Shown piece after piece: positions 12,701-32,536 of a DNA stretch of 64,000 bases. Below the pieces are notes generated by a model. That model worked only from the letters and a program-made list of their open reading frames with translations. It was not told the origin of the DNA and ran no database searches. The first letter of the stretch is position 1, and each line of letters opens with the position of its first letter. Position numbers and translations under genes: made by a program. Origin of the DNA: Pteria penguin. Taxonomy: Eukaryota; Mollusca; Bivalvia; Pterioida; Pteriidae. The stretch covers positions 60,060,393 to 60,124,392 of the forward strand of contig CM068581.1 of NCBI GenBank assembly GCA_035048485.1, read 5' to 3'.

Positions 12701-15176
12701 GATTCTTGTAATATTACTATCTGATTAAAAGTTAAAACCATATCTTTATTCCACTTCCCTATTTGTCCTATTATGGATAAGACCAAAAAAAACCAAAAGT
12801 GTTTGTTTCCTGTAACATGACCTAAAAGATAGGGTTGGTTGGTAGGCCTTTTTTTTTTATCTATGGAAAATGTCTTGACATTCAGATGGACATACATAAT
12901 GTATAATAACAGTTATTGTTCAACATAATTCATTATGTACGACGAGGTTTGATGCCATGGGGGTCGCCATTTTTGTTTTAAAAACACTGGAAATAACAAC
13001 AATATGAAGTTTCAGAAAACTGATTCTGGAATTTCGATTCCGGAAATATCGGTACTTGTAAATGACCAAAAAAAAATCGGAGTTGGCGCCATTTTTGAGG
13101 GGTCGGTCAGGTTACAGGAAACAAAGATATTTTTTTTAAAGACTCAATATCTGGGTCCGGCACCATAAACTGAGAAAATACTTAAGTCAAAATTTCAAAT
13201 TCTGCTGTTCAACAATGAATGAATAACTGGGATTTGGGTTTCATTGAGTTTTATTTTATCAATAAATAGAATTAAACCATATTGCATGACAGTTTATTTG
13301 AACGTTTGATAAGGGAATGAATTAAAATGAAAAAATTGACTTAAGTATATTCTCAGTTTATCCTGGCAAAACCCCCTAAGGGGTCATGTTCTGGTGAACT
13401 CTTATTTCCAGCCAATCAGTGGATCGGTAACAAATTTCTATGAATGAAATTAATATCCCCAGTGTGCGTGACCCACAAGGTAGTTTTTTAACAGTGTTTG
13501 TTACATATTGCGTCACTATCACGTGCCTAGCTGAGTCATTGATTGGCTATGGGAAATAACGGGTTTGGGTGACTGAAACGTCATCAGAGTTCACCAGAAC
13601 ATGACCCCTTATGGGGTTTCATCAGATCTTTATACGCAATGGGACAAACAGAGAAGTGGAAAATAGATATGGCTTTCATCAGATTGGTAATCTGAAATAG
13701 TGCAGTTGACGGTGTTTACTAAGACAGCCATGTCACTTTTTAAAGTACTGGACATTACTTCGACCTTCCACAGTTTGTAAAGGAATGCTACACTCAATTT
13801 TTAATTGTTCTATTCATGACATCATAAATAAATGCAATTTTTGTTGGAGTTTTGTCAGACCATAGATGACGTCATGATGATGAAAAATGGCATTTTGTTG
13901 AAGGCTGAATCAGGACCTGGCCATCTCTTTTCACATTTGAAGATTTTGATTGAGTGATTATTGGTTATTGGTTACATGATTATTTCACGTATATGGTGAT
14001 TTGCTTATTTCTATTGAATCATTCTCATACTTGGTGCTGCATGAGCCAGACCATTTTAATAAAAGTTAAGCATCTGTCTGATGCACTGCATAGAAATTTA
14101 GACCTTTGCAACAGACCCAACGAAGCAGTTAGGGATCTTTTATGTGCCATGCCTACTGAGACACGGGAACTTGGTTTTTACTGTCTCATCCGAAATATAT
14201 AACGCCCTTGTCAAACCTGGGACCTTTCAGTCACGAGCCGATATCTCTTTTCTTAATTACTCATTAATGTGGGAGAGTATGGAAGGGAAATGGGTCCAAT
14301 CTCTAAAATTAGTTTTTGGCAAACTTTTTCATTAAGGGGATTGAAGGTTAAGGGTGCAGGTCTACCCAAAGAATTACTTTCTCCTGAATTCAGGATTTCA
14401 ACATCGACAACTAAATGTCTATTTCATTATTTGTGTGTGTGTGTGTGTGTACATAGTTGGATTGGGTTGTTTGGGGGATGGGGATGTGAAAGAAATTTTT
14501 AAACTGTTATTCATGGCATGGGACCAGTTTGATGAGTAAAAGTATTAGAGAGTTGATTTTAACTTTGATATGGTGTTAACCAAGTGAAAAAGAGATAGAA
14601 AAGATAATAATGATAAAGTAGAATAAATTAAGAATAATAGTAAATTATGGCTACAAATACAAAAAGTTCAATGTGGCTAAAGAAAATTTAGTACGATTAG
14701 CCACATTGGCTGACTGAATTTTGTCTTACCCTGAGCTCCAGATAATTTTTGAGTCCAAAGGGTAAATATATGTCAGAATCTTTGAACTGACACTTTTCAA
14801 CATCATTGTATTAGTGTATATTCATACTTCATATTAAGATGCATGCAGTCCCAACTTTTTATGCTTTCAGATAAATTTTAGAACATTTATGGTTTCCAGT
14901 CTGATAGAGTCAGTTACTATTGATCTTGATTTAATGGTCTAGATGTATTTCAACAATTGACAAATTTATATTTTGTAGCAAAAATATTTTGATTCTGGAG
15001 ACTACAATATGGCCAAAGCAAAGATGAATAATCCTAAAAAGCCTCTCCCAGCACAAGAAAAGCTTATTCTCCAGGAAACCCTAGGTGATGCCATACCAAC
15101 ACCAGAGACAATTGCTACTCGTAAACCATCCCTTATTCAAAGCAAGCTAGTTGAGGGACAAATGCAGTTATCATAG
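6627..15176 (+). CDS. ENSA: Alpha-endosulfine / ARPP-19 protein, three exons
   Basis: Coding exons 6627-6734, 12269-12367 and 14979-15176 join in phase 0 to give 134 residues. Endosulfine/ARPP-19 proteins are small, intrinsically disordered inhibitors of PP2A-B55. Greatwall/MASTL kinase phosphorylates the serine of the invariant FDSGDY box, and the phosphoprotein then blocks PP2A-B55 during mitotic entry. Here the box is [15 protein letters not shown] and the serine is residue 75. A C-terminal RKPSL (serine 120) fits the PKA site known in the family. Exon 2 supplies the conserved LAKRLQK preceding the box. The length matches the family (about 110-140 aa). All splice sites are GT/AG. Vertebrates have two paralogues, ENSA and ARPP19, and this invertebrate gene is equally related to both, so the symbol is a convenience. 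Confidence 0.93.
7986..8895. mobile_element. Inverted-repeat element, TACTGTATTTACTCG ends
   Basis: The left end TACAGTATTTACTTGAATAT and the reverse complement of the right end, TACTGTATTTACTCGAATAT, agree at 18 of 20 bases. The resemblance continues inward into 'GCAC' and a 'TATTATAC' motif found near both ends. The roughly 910-bp interior has no transposase-like frame. It is a non-autonomous DNA transposon, superfamily undetermined, and any duplication beyond a terminal TA is unclear. Confidence 0.6.
9295..10345. repeat. 145-bp tandem array, about seven copies
   Basis: Copies begin near 9302, 9447, 9591, 9737, 9883, 10029 and 10177, each with 'AACTTTAAC', 'ACTTTTGAACCAAAAGAGAC', 'CACATGTATATTCCTTGTGG', 'TTTCTTTTGG' and 'TTGACCTTGTGACCTTGG'. 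Divergence among copies is modest. It lies in endosulfine intron 1. Diverged relatives occur at 17,830-18,310, and a looser relation exists at 61,310-62,170. Overlapping reading frames on both strands are repeat artefacts. Confidence 0.9.
12269..12367 (+). CDS. ENSA: Endosulfine exon 2 (33 residues)
   Basis: After the acceptor TATTACAG the exon reads [20 protein letters not shown] and ends with [12 protein letters not shown] before GTATCA. The glutamate-rich helix, the K-Y-x-x-L-K-P-x-G-G-S step and the K-R-L-Q-K terminus are characteristic of the endosulfine core. Confidence 0.92.
13165..13361. mobile_element. 197-bp inverted-repeat MITE
   Basis: The left arm ATAAACTGAGAAAATACTTA and the reverse complement of the right arm, ATAAACTGAGAATATACTTA, match at 19 of 20 bases, and pairing continues through AGTCAA. 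The central roughly 130 bp is AT-rich and non-coding. It directly abuts the next inverted-repeat element. Confidence 0.65.
13362..13626. mobile_element. 265-bp MITE with 'GGGGTCATGTTCTGGTGAACTC' arms
   Basis: The arm AAGGGGTCATGTTCTGGTGA near 13378 returns inverted at about 13587-13612, with outer AAACCCC/GGGGTTT pairing. Similar ends ('AAGGGCCATGTTCTGG' near 53,824 and 'GTTCACCAGCACATGAACCC' near 54,881) bracket a longer region, so this may be a deleted member of a larger family. Confidence 0.6.
13950..14250 (-). mobile_element. tRNA-derived SINE, copy 2 (decayed)
   Basis: The body motifs 'TTTCACGTATATGGTGA', 'CATCTGTCTGATGCA', 'ACCTTTGCAAC' and 'GAAGCAG' and the 'CTGTCTCATCCGAAA' segment are recognisable in the same order as in the intact copies, but about 70 bp of unrelated sequence splits the body and the tRNA-like head is eroded. 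Same orientation as the other copies. Confidence 0.65.
14979..15176 (+). CDS. ENSA: Endosulfine exon 3 with Greatwall site
   Basis: The exon opens [16 protein letters not shown], the near-invariant Greatwall phosphosite box of the family. It continues with a linker containing DAIPTPETI, comparable to the IPTP segment of animal endosulfines, and ends with [10 protein letters not shown] and a TAG at 15174-15176. RKPS is the expected PKA consensus. Confidence 0.95.
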   Translation, partial: QKYFDSGDYNMAKAKMNNPKKPLPAQEKLILQETLGDAIPTPETIATRKPSLIQSKLVEGQMQLS

Positions 15177-17145
15177 ACTCCCTCAAAACTTCATTTTTAC
15201 CATGTTTCTTTCATGATGTGTCTACCTATTTAACATATTGGCATTATTGACTTTTTCAATACATAAAAGTTTGATATTTAGTAAGATTGCCTTCATCAAA
15301 TTCTGTGTTTAACATCAGAGTATTCTTGTCAAACTTAGAAGAAAAGGAAGAAGTAGATAAGTAAAAATTCAATATAAAGATAAATCCCAACTATTTAAAG
15401 TATCTTTTTTGTATAAAAATCTCTCAATTGACAATAAATACATGTAATAGAAATTCAGAATATGGGGGCGGGAAATGAGATTTAACTTTTTAAGTGTACT
15501 GTATGACTGTCCCTCAAAAGTTCTATAACAGAGGGAAGTAAAATAATTATCTGAAATTTAAACAAATTCTATATTTGATTCTATGTTTGGTTTTATAAAT
15601 TTTGGGTTATATCCTCTTTCATTTGTTGGTTTGTTTCTTTTTTAAATAAGCATTTGGTTGACATTGAATGAAATCAGTTTAGGAACCCATTAAGTATGTA
15701 CATTTTATATTTTACATGCCTGTGTATGATGTACTGTTGGTAGTCAAGTTCTTGATTGAAATGCAGTATTTTGTCCATTATAAACATTACGTGAAAGATG
15801 TTAAGTATCAGATACATGTATGTATCATACATGTACTACTTGTATGTCTATGTTTTCCAAGTTTGCAGGTTATGTTTGAATACTTGATATTTCATGAAAG
15901 ATTGACATGCCTTGTTTTAATTTATCTGTTCCCTTTTGTGCAAAAATTATCCCTCATTTATGTTAAGGTATTTTCACTATGTATATTGTCAATTTCATCA
16001 TGAGCATCAATGATTAAATATATATGAATTTAGTACTTTGGTAACAGTTGATATGACTCTTTAAACTATTGTTAATCTTTAACACTTCTTTGAAATTTGA
16101 AAGTATGAATGATATATAATCTTTTGATAGTTTATAATTAGAAAATCATGTAAAAAGGGTACAAACTTTGGATGACAATTTACAAACAGCAAGTCCATGT
16201 CACTAAAATATTTCCAAGAGTGTTTGATTAATGTAACATTTGATGAAGAATTTTGTACATTTAAGATCAGTGGTAGCATTTAATTGATTTATGAATCTGT
16301 GTATTGTCAAGAAGATAAAAGTCGTAAAATGTTGAGAAAATATGTTAAGATGTAGAAGATCTACTGGTAATTATTAAAATATTGAAACATTCGATTAAGA
16401 ATAAGATTATAAAGGTGTAGTATAAAGTATGTATAGACAGTTCAAATATTTTTGAAATTCATGATAGATTATATAGGAAAGAAATAATTTATTTTCTTTG
16501 CAGTACAATGTACAAGTGAAAGGGAAATGATTTTAGACAAATACAAAGGTGAAAACAGTTGAATTTGTTCCAAGACAGCTTTTGCCAATTAAACATGATA
16601 GATTGGGTTTAATTTCAGACAAACTACCTTTTGCTTTTTTTTTAATGATATTTAAAAATAGAACTGGATAAATTGTTGATATCCTATCTTTTTTGTGTAT
16701 AGGAATAACTATTGTTCTCGTGTGAGAAATCTGGTTTATGTATAATTTGTGTTCTTTGAGTAGATTGTCTACAGATTTCACTGGTTTTGTGTAAAAATGT
16801 ATTAACTTGACATCCCTCAATCAGTATATAGCACTGTAGCATCTGTATATGAAATTTAGTTGACAGTGTTCCCTTTGTGGCATCTGCACAAATTTAACTG
16901 TGGAAAAAGCATTTAGAAATACTGCAATTCACATAAAAGATACTGGGAATGTAATTGAAGGGTATCTGTGAGTAAACATCTTACAAAGTCTGTTCAGATT
17001 GTGCAATGATTGCTTGTATCATTTAATGTAATTCTAGCTTTGTATGAAACCAGACTTAGTGCCCTCAATAATGGTAAATGATTGTAAGAATTTAGTTGTT
17101 ATATGTGTTATGTAATTTGTAAATAAATGATTACAAATGGTTTAA
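15177..17145 (+). other. Probable endosulfine 3' UTR
   Basis: AT-rich sequence with no repeat signature follows the stop. The first convincing poly(A) signal flanked by T/A-rich sequence is AATAAA at 17122-17127. The extent is inferred from the signal and the lack of any other feature; earlier cleavage is possible. Reading frames here (for example 15716-16003 plus and 16533-16820 minus) show no domain. Confidence 0.4.
17122..17127 (+). promoter_or_regulatory. Candidate poly(A) signal of endosulfine gene
   Basis: A canonical AATAAA hexamer about 1.95 kb after the stop codon. Its assignment is by position only. Confidence 0.35.
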
Positions 17146-17239
17146 AATATATTTATGATTACATATACTATATACTATATACTAAGATGAAACTTGATTA
17201 AAAGCCAATTACTTGATGGTTATGGTGCTTGGCTCATGC

Positions 17240-17735
17240 TAGGTATTCAGCTGAACTGACTTGGTGGTTTAAGTGTTTGACTTGTGCCAGGTAGATTCAG
17301 TGGTTATAACCTGCCGGTTAAAGTGTTTGACTTGTGCCAGGTATGCAGTCCACATGACTTGCTGGATAAAGTATTTGACTTATGTTAGGCATGTATTGTA
17401 CATGAAATGGTGGTTAAGGTGTTTGACTCATAATAGGTATGCCGTCCACAAGACCTGCTGGTAAATGTGTCTGACACATACCAGGTACACAGTACTCATG
17501 ACATGTACATGGTTAAGGTGTTTGACTCATAATAGGTATGCCGTCCACAAGACCTGCTGGTAAATGTTTCTGACACATGCCAGGTACACAGTACTCCTGA
17601 CATGCACATGGTTAAGGTGTTTGACTCATAATAGGTATGCCGTCCACAAGACCTGCTGGTAAATGTGTCTGAAACATGCCAGGTACACAGTACTCATGAC
17701 TTGTACATGGTTAAGGTGTTTGACTCGTGTCAGAT
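17240..17735. repeat. 99-bp dimeric tandem array
   Basis: 'GGTTAAGGTGTTTGACTCAT' recurs at about 17412, 17511, 17610 and 17709. Each 99-bp unit is itself two related halves of about 49 bp ('TTAAGGTGTTTGACT...AGGTATGC' and 'TAAATGTGTCTGACA...AGGTACAC'). The left end is more diverged. Non-coding. Confidence 0.85.
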
Positions 17736-17829
17736 ATAAAGGTTGCAGATTTGTTTCGGTACAGATTTTGATAATACTTTTATATTATTGGCTATTTCTT
17801 TGTTATTTAATATGGTCAGTTGACAAGAC

Positions 17830-18310
17830 TTGCAAGGATTAACAAAGAAACAATGTTTGACCTTTTGATCTTGACCTTAGAGTTTGGCCTTCATTTCATT
17901 AAATTTCACCTTGGCCATAGCTTTTGAATGGCAAGTGATGGGGCTTTGATATCTGATTTGTATTTCTTGTGACAAGACCTTTTTGACGACATCAGAAGTC
18001 CTGACCTTGGAGTTTGACCTACTTTTGAAAAAGAATTAACATTGGCCATAATTTTCAAATGAAAAATGATTGGGCTTTCATTTCACATGTATTCCTTGTC
18101 ACAATACCTTTCTGTTGACAGATTGTTTTTTACCTTGTGGCCTTGACCTTGGAGTTTGACCTACTTTAAAAAAATTATACTTGGCCGTAAGTTTTGAATG
18201 ACGAGTGATAGTCTTTGGTATTTCATATGTATATTCCTTATGACAAGACCTTTCTCTTGATTGTAAAATTTTTTACCTTTTGACCTTGACTGTGACCTCT
18301 TTACAAAAAA
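17830..18310. repeat. Diverged copies of the 145-bp repeat
   Basis: Three to four units with 'TTGACCTTGG', 'GGCCATAGCTTTTGAATG', 'CATGTATTCCTTGT' and 'ACAAGACCTTTCT' follow the order of the array at 9295-10345 but are much more diverged. Frames overlapping it are artefacts. Confidence 0.75.
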
Positions 18311-18889
18311 TAGCTGTTTTGGACACTGCTGCGGTAGTACAAAAAGCCCCACAGGCGACACATGTGTTACTTGAACACACCCATTCTAGTTTCATCCTGT
18401 GCCTGACATATAATAATAATAAAAAAAATATGGAAATCTGTTTATATAATTGTGTAAGGTTTTCATTAAAACAATGTAAACAAACGACTAAACCAATCAA
18501 AGAAATCGAACAATTGGCAAATTTTAGGTAACGAACATTTTATTTCATGTGTGGATAGTTTCAATTTTTGTTCATTTCTAGCATATTTCAATCAGCATCG
18601 TCAATCGTAAACTTTCGCTCGAATTTTCCTGTTGATACTGGGGTTTTTATCTTTCTCAGCGTATCAGAATGGGCAATCCATAGCATATCGATGTGTACTG
18701 GCCATTTATAACGATCAAAATGTTCGTTACTGTAGCATAGCTTACGACAGACGGTGTTATTAAGTATAAATCAAAGCGGTAGATGTTTAAAAGCTTAGAG
18801 GACATCCCATTAAGTCTTTCTTTCAGTTTTACAGCTACCTTCGAACGATGCATTTTGGGATTCTGGAAATATAGAACACCTCTTTGAAA

Positions 18890-19045
18890 ATAGAAAGTAA
18901 ATTAATTAGTTAGAAAAGTTTTTCCACTACTAATCGAACTTATATAACATTGTAATTTCGTATAAAGGCTTAACTACAGGAGAGAGTCCAGGGTTAAAAG
19001 TTACAGCTTTCGTTTTTAATATGGAAAATGACAGCTAGTGCAACT
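18890..19045 (-). mobile_element. Truncated copy of the TTAA-flanked element
   Basis: The reverse complement of this stretch matches the left end of the element at 42520-43630, from its terminal AGTTGCACTAGCTGTCATTT through 'AAAACGAAAGCTG', 'CCTGGACTCTCTCCTG' and 'AAGTTAAGCCTTTATACG'. The end is followed at 19046-19049 by TTAA, matching the duplicated TTAA of the full copy. The opposite terminus was not found. Confidence 0.7.
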
Positions 19046-19049
19046 TTAA

Positions 19050-20619
19050 GCATTGGTATCTATGAAACAATCAACAGATATCTTGTGAAATGTGAATAAT
19101 ACATGCATATACAATTGTATAAATGTATATTTACATATTGACACTGTTCAAGCGATCTGCGTTCCCGCAAAAGAAAAATACATTGATCGTGTAGATATAA
19201 AACAGAAGAAAAGAATTATTTTAATCACTTTCATTGAAGCGTATCTATAGTGCGTAGTAGAAACCATTCTTGATGATCGGAGTTAAAGTACATGCTACAT
19301 TGATGGTCACATTAGAGTCCAACATTCAATCTTGTAACTTACTCAGATGAGAAAACATCTAAATATAGGTACATAATGGTCATACCTGAAAGCAGAAATA
19401 GATTTTTATATCAAAGTTATGTACGAATATATGTTTAATTTGTTATTCGTGGTATGATTACTGGATCGAAAATGGACTTAGTTTCCGAGGGTATCAAAAG
19501 TCCGGGCCAGTTCTAAGTTTTTCTATGCTGACCCGGAATTTATACTTCATATTTACTGTAATAAAATTTCGTAAATTATTCTAAAACTAAAAAGTTTCTC
19601 ACTCATGCATAACTCTGTGTCCTTAGATGGGTTCTTTAGCTCTTATTTTTACGTCAATCTAAAAATAAGTTTTGCTTTTCAAAAATCTATACCTTGAATT
19701 TCTCTAGTTTTTGCCTTGTGCGTCACAGAAGAGACAATGTCAAAGTGGTATTTCCACGTTAATGTCATTAAACACCACGAAGTTTAATCCTAAGTGAAGA
19801 TCTTGGTGCATGTTTGAAGTTCAACCAATTTTTCGTGTTATGCTATGGACTATCCGCTCGTTTTTAAATAATACTAATGGCCATTTGTCAAAAGTAGTTT
19901 TACATTTTTTTCCTTTTGTTGTATGTGGCAGACATAGTTCAGATGATACAATGAATAATTTTCGGGTTTTTTTTCTCTATATTTCCATCAAAATGCCTCA
20001 ATACGAAATTTCAAAACATAATTTTATTATAAATATAATGAAATAAATCAACAGCACATCTCAAGATATATTATGATATTGAAATATAAATATATCTGAC
20101 AGAAGTACAGAAGTAAAGAGATAATATACACAAAGACTAAACAATACGTATAAACACTATAAAACAATCGTGTATGAATTTTGTTAAGAATAGACAGAAA
20201 GTAAACAACAGTGTTGTGAAAACTATAGACTGTAAATTAAATGGTTAACATAAGAAATTTGTATAGAAGTATGCTCTTCCGTGTATATTAGATCAGTATG
20301 ACTATAATGTACATCTCATGATAATTTCAAAGGCAATGCTCCACGACGACACATCCATTCAGCACTGCCAGGTAGATAAAAGTGAAGTTAATGTAATGGA
20401 ATATCAATGTAAAATTTAAGTACAAAATTATTTCACAAAAATTGAGAAACGTGGATAAATGAGATAAGAGGATAACACTCAAGTGTTTCATAAATGTATT
20501 TATAGTTAAACATACCGCAAAATGATGCTTAGGGTTTCCAAAATATTGATTTGAGATCTGTGTGCATTTTGAAATGTTGAAAATCACGAGTCTGCATAAT
20601 ACAAATCTTCAATGCCCAC
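19050..20619. other. AT-rich intergenic stretch, no feature recognised
   Basis: Frames at 19810-20046 (plus) and 20327-20587 (minus) show no domain, signal peptide or splice support. No repeat structure was noticed by eye. Confidence 0.4.
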
Positions 20620-20760
20620 ACAAAGTGCTTTAAAAGTTGTATTGATTTTCAGGGGTTTTATCTAACATAAGTACGTACGTACACACGCAGACACACACAC
20701 ACATACATACGTATTTGATAAAACACCTGTAAAATCAATATCACTGCTAAAACACTTTGG
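20620..20760. repeat. Inverted repeat with microsatellite loop
   Basis: An arm of about 43 bp (20620-20662, containing GTATTGATTTTCAGG and GTTTTATC) pairs with 20717-20760 read in reverse (CCAAAGTG, ATATTGATTTTACAGG, GTTTTATC). The loop is a mixed GTAC/CACA/CATA tract. It lies about 150 bp upstream of the esterase start codon. Confidence 0.65.
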
Positions 20761-20856
20761 CGTGTACTTTAAGAGCTTGACTACAGTATATGTATACACG
20801 TGTCGTATATCCGTGGAAAATCACGGTACCATTCAGATGACGCTTTTTCAATAAGA

Positions 20857-20864
20857 TATAAAAG
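20857..20864 (+). promoter_or_regulatory. Candidate TATA box of esterase gene
   Basis: TATAAAAG lies 44 bp before the ATG at 20908. The spacing leaves room for a very short 5' UTR. No other promoter element is asserted. Confidence 0.45.
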
Positions 20865-20907
20865 GGCAAGTTTGTACATGTATATTTAATATTAGTCGTA
20901 AGTTACC

Positions 20908-29927
<9,020 letters not shown>

Positions 29928-30201
29928 TAATATGAACATGTACACGCAACAAACATTGTATGACATGATAAAATTACAAAAACAATTTAATATATTATGT
30001 TTCTAATTTAAAAGAGAAACCAAATATACCTGACACTGCAACTTATTACATGCTTGTGTAGATATATAACGTTGATATTATTTCTTTGCTTGTCATTCAG
30101 TTTGTAAGAATATTTGTAAGAGTATTACCAAATTTATAAGCAAGTTTAAATACTGTGAGAAGTCTTTTAATTGGTGGATATTTGCACACCTGTTAGGCAA
30201 T
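29928..30201 (+). other. Esterase 3' flank
   Basis: This is the expected 3' UTR region, AT-rich and nearly identical to 41220-41493 in unit 2. No canonical AATAAA close to the stop was identified with certainty. The retroelement insertion at 30202 begins where unit 2 has an uninterrupted site. Confidence 0.4.
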
Positions 30202-32536
30202 GTAAAGATGATGGATAAATCCAAACCACAAGTCCAAAAATCATGAAACCATAGGACATACAAAATCAGTGAAAATGAAAAACAAATGGAAAATAACAAA
30301 ATATGTCTACTTGAAGAGCATATGTGAACCCCTGTGATGGAGTGAGATCAGGTGCCTTGGGAGAGTGAGCATCTCCTGCTTGCTAGCAACACCCGTCACA
30401 TATACCCAGTAGAAAAAGTCAAATCGCGTGAATTCCATATGTATTTATACATGGAGAAGTCGAAGAAGGTAACCTTCTAGTATAGAAGGTGTCAAATCTG
30501 TGTAAAATGATCGGAATCGGTCTCAGTCCAGAATATCATTTAAAAGTCTGGATAACGAGATATCATATGGAGTAATAAGAGTCTCGTAACGACCGTAGAA
30601 TTTCCTCAGTGACGTTGCTAGTCTAGCACATATATAACCCTGGTTGAGCAGCTTAACTGAAAGTCGCCTAGCCCTCAGAACAAAGTCATTGTAATTTGAA
30701 CATGCTCTGGAATAACGTATTAATTGAGATATGAATACGCGGTATGCGGGCGATGATGGAATGTTGCTACTTATGAAAGGAAAGTTTGTGATAGCGAAAT
30801 TGAAATCGTCACGTTTGTCAGAGAGTGAGGTGTTCAAATGACCATTAATGTCGAAAGACAACATAATATCCAAATGACCTCCAGTTCACTTGGATAGATG
30901 ATGCTAAGGTAATCCGCGAATGAAGGATTATTAATTGAAAGCGAGTCATCTATATATCTGTAAGTAAAATTGAAGCCAAGAGCCAATTGTTTTTTTTCCT
31001 TGAAAGCAAAGCAAAGACTGAATGAATTCAGCTTCGTATGAGTAAATGAATATGTCAGCCAGAAGCGGAGCACATGTAGTGCCCATTGGAATGCCGACAA
31101 TTTGTTGAAAAACATTACCTCCAAACACCACAAAAATGTTATCGATAAGAAAGTTCAACATCTGGATGACAGCTGTTTCAGTGTATTTATTTTTGGAATC
31201 AGAATTTTCCCTAACAAAGTAAGTTTTATCGTGGCCTATTACTATATATTTAAATTTGCGGCTTCCGTTTTTACTAGTAAATGCATTTTGAATAATTTTC
31301 GCTAATCTGTCTTTTAATTTCTGATGAGGGATCGTTGTGTAAAAAGTCGAAAAGTCCAAAAACTTGATGGAGTGAATTTTAGTAAAACTTTTTGATTTTA
31401 GATGATCTAACAACTCTTTTGAATTTTTAAGGATCCACATTTGATTAATTCCACTTCTGGAATATACTGTTTCGCAATATCTATGAAGGCCAGATTTAAT
31501 TTCTGATAATATTTTTGTGAGTAGCATCGATACAGATTTTGTGGAACACTTCGAGGAACCAGCGATAAAGCGTTGTTTGTAAGGATTTTTGTGCATTTTT
31601 GGAATGCAGTACAAATATGGAAGTTCTAAATTCAATTTATTTGAGTCAATACCAAACGTATTGAGGACAGATTTATGATTCTTCAGTACTTCCGAAACCG
31701 AAAAGTTCGTGAGAGTATAAGTAGGATTTCCTGGAGCTGAATCTAATCCTAATTCTTTCACTAGGCTGTCAAAGTAATATTTCTTACAAGTAAATGTATA
31801 ATTATTAGATGCTTTTTCTGCTGGTGTAATGATATAATGTTCTTGGAGGAAGGTAAGTTCTCTGACAACATCACGATCTTTAAAAATAGATTCGAATCTG
31901 GTGTTTACAGAACCTTGTAATTTTTTAATTTTTGATCTCAGCAGTACTGCAATAGATTTTATCCATTCCGAAAGAGTGTCGACTTGTACTTCCTCTCTTT
32001 TTGCCCATCGTGTGGCATATTCCTCGCAGCATTTCATAATATTCTCAAAGTTTTGGCTCCATGTGTATGAACTGGGTTCTCTGGATTTTGGACCTTTACG
32101 TAAAAGTTCTCTTAATTTAGTGTTTTTAACAATATCGAGATCATCAGTAATGACATGGCCACAAGGACAATATACAAAATTAGATGAGGAACATGCACAT
32201 GGTTGAGGATGGCATGCAGAGTTGCTAAGATCAAGACACTGTAGAAACCCTTTGTAATTATAAATTTTGGATGCAACTGATGGCGTGTAGCTATAGGAAA
32301 TACATGGCGGATCTTTGTTTTTGAAATATGGAGGTATTTTCTTTAAAACAGACATGATTTAAAATTTGGCCAAAATTTAAATAATCAATGCCTTTATTTG
32401 CAAATTGAATTTTGATGAAAGGGCGATTAGATTTTTCCATAGAAATATCTGACTTGACGGGACGAAAACGTCTAGCGGTCGATATGTCCATAATAATGCC
32501 ATCTAGTCTATACTCTGCAGAGCTTATATCAGTAAA
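30202..32536 (-). mobile_element. Penelope-like retroelement, unit 1 insertion
   Basis: Unit 2 reads TTAGGCAAT directly into ATATATGAGATTATTG (about 41,486-41,510). Unit 1 has 2.3 kb between the same two sequences, defining the insertion. The element reads on the minus strand, with a reverse transcriptase and then a non-coding 3' part containing TGTGACGGGTGTTGCTAGCA and ending at CATCTTTAC. A target-site duplication is not obvious. Confidence 0.75.
30523..32500 (-). pseudogene. Reverse transcriptase of Penelope-like type, frameshifted
   Basis: The protein starts about 32,490 (MDISTARRFRPV), shifts frame near 32,350-32,380 into the main 469-codon frame (32355-30946), shifts again at an A-run near 30,993, and once more near 30,870, ending NDILD at 30523. 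RT blocks are clear: KFLDFSTFYTTIPHQKL (motif A region), GIPMGTTCAPLLADIFIYS (motif B region) and YRYIDDSLSI (motif C). This wording matches the LYTTIPH group seen in bivalves and assigned by recognition to Penelope-like elements. No GIY-YIG endonuclease follows, so it may be an endonuclease-free type or 3' truncated. Between PSELEV and the next block about a dozen family-typical residues seem to be missing. Confidence 0.7.

Larger units (their letters stand above)
12368..14978 (+). other. Endosulfine intron 2 (2.6 kb)
   Basis: It contains two abutting inverted-repeat elements (13165-13361 and 13362-13626), a decayed SINE (about 13950-14250) and a short GT tract near 14440. The intron ends in a T-rich tract and TTTTGTAG. 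No additional exon is seen. Confidence 0.7.

Noticed and set aside
18656..18853. Minus-strand exon beginning MHRSKVAVKLKERL
   Set aside because: It looks more protein-like than its neighbours, but I found no partner exon, domain or convincing donor; left unannotated.
31102..31305. Plus-strand ORFs within the retroelement (also 31901-32206)
   Set aside because: Shadows of the minus-strand reverse transcriptase frame.
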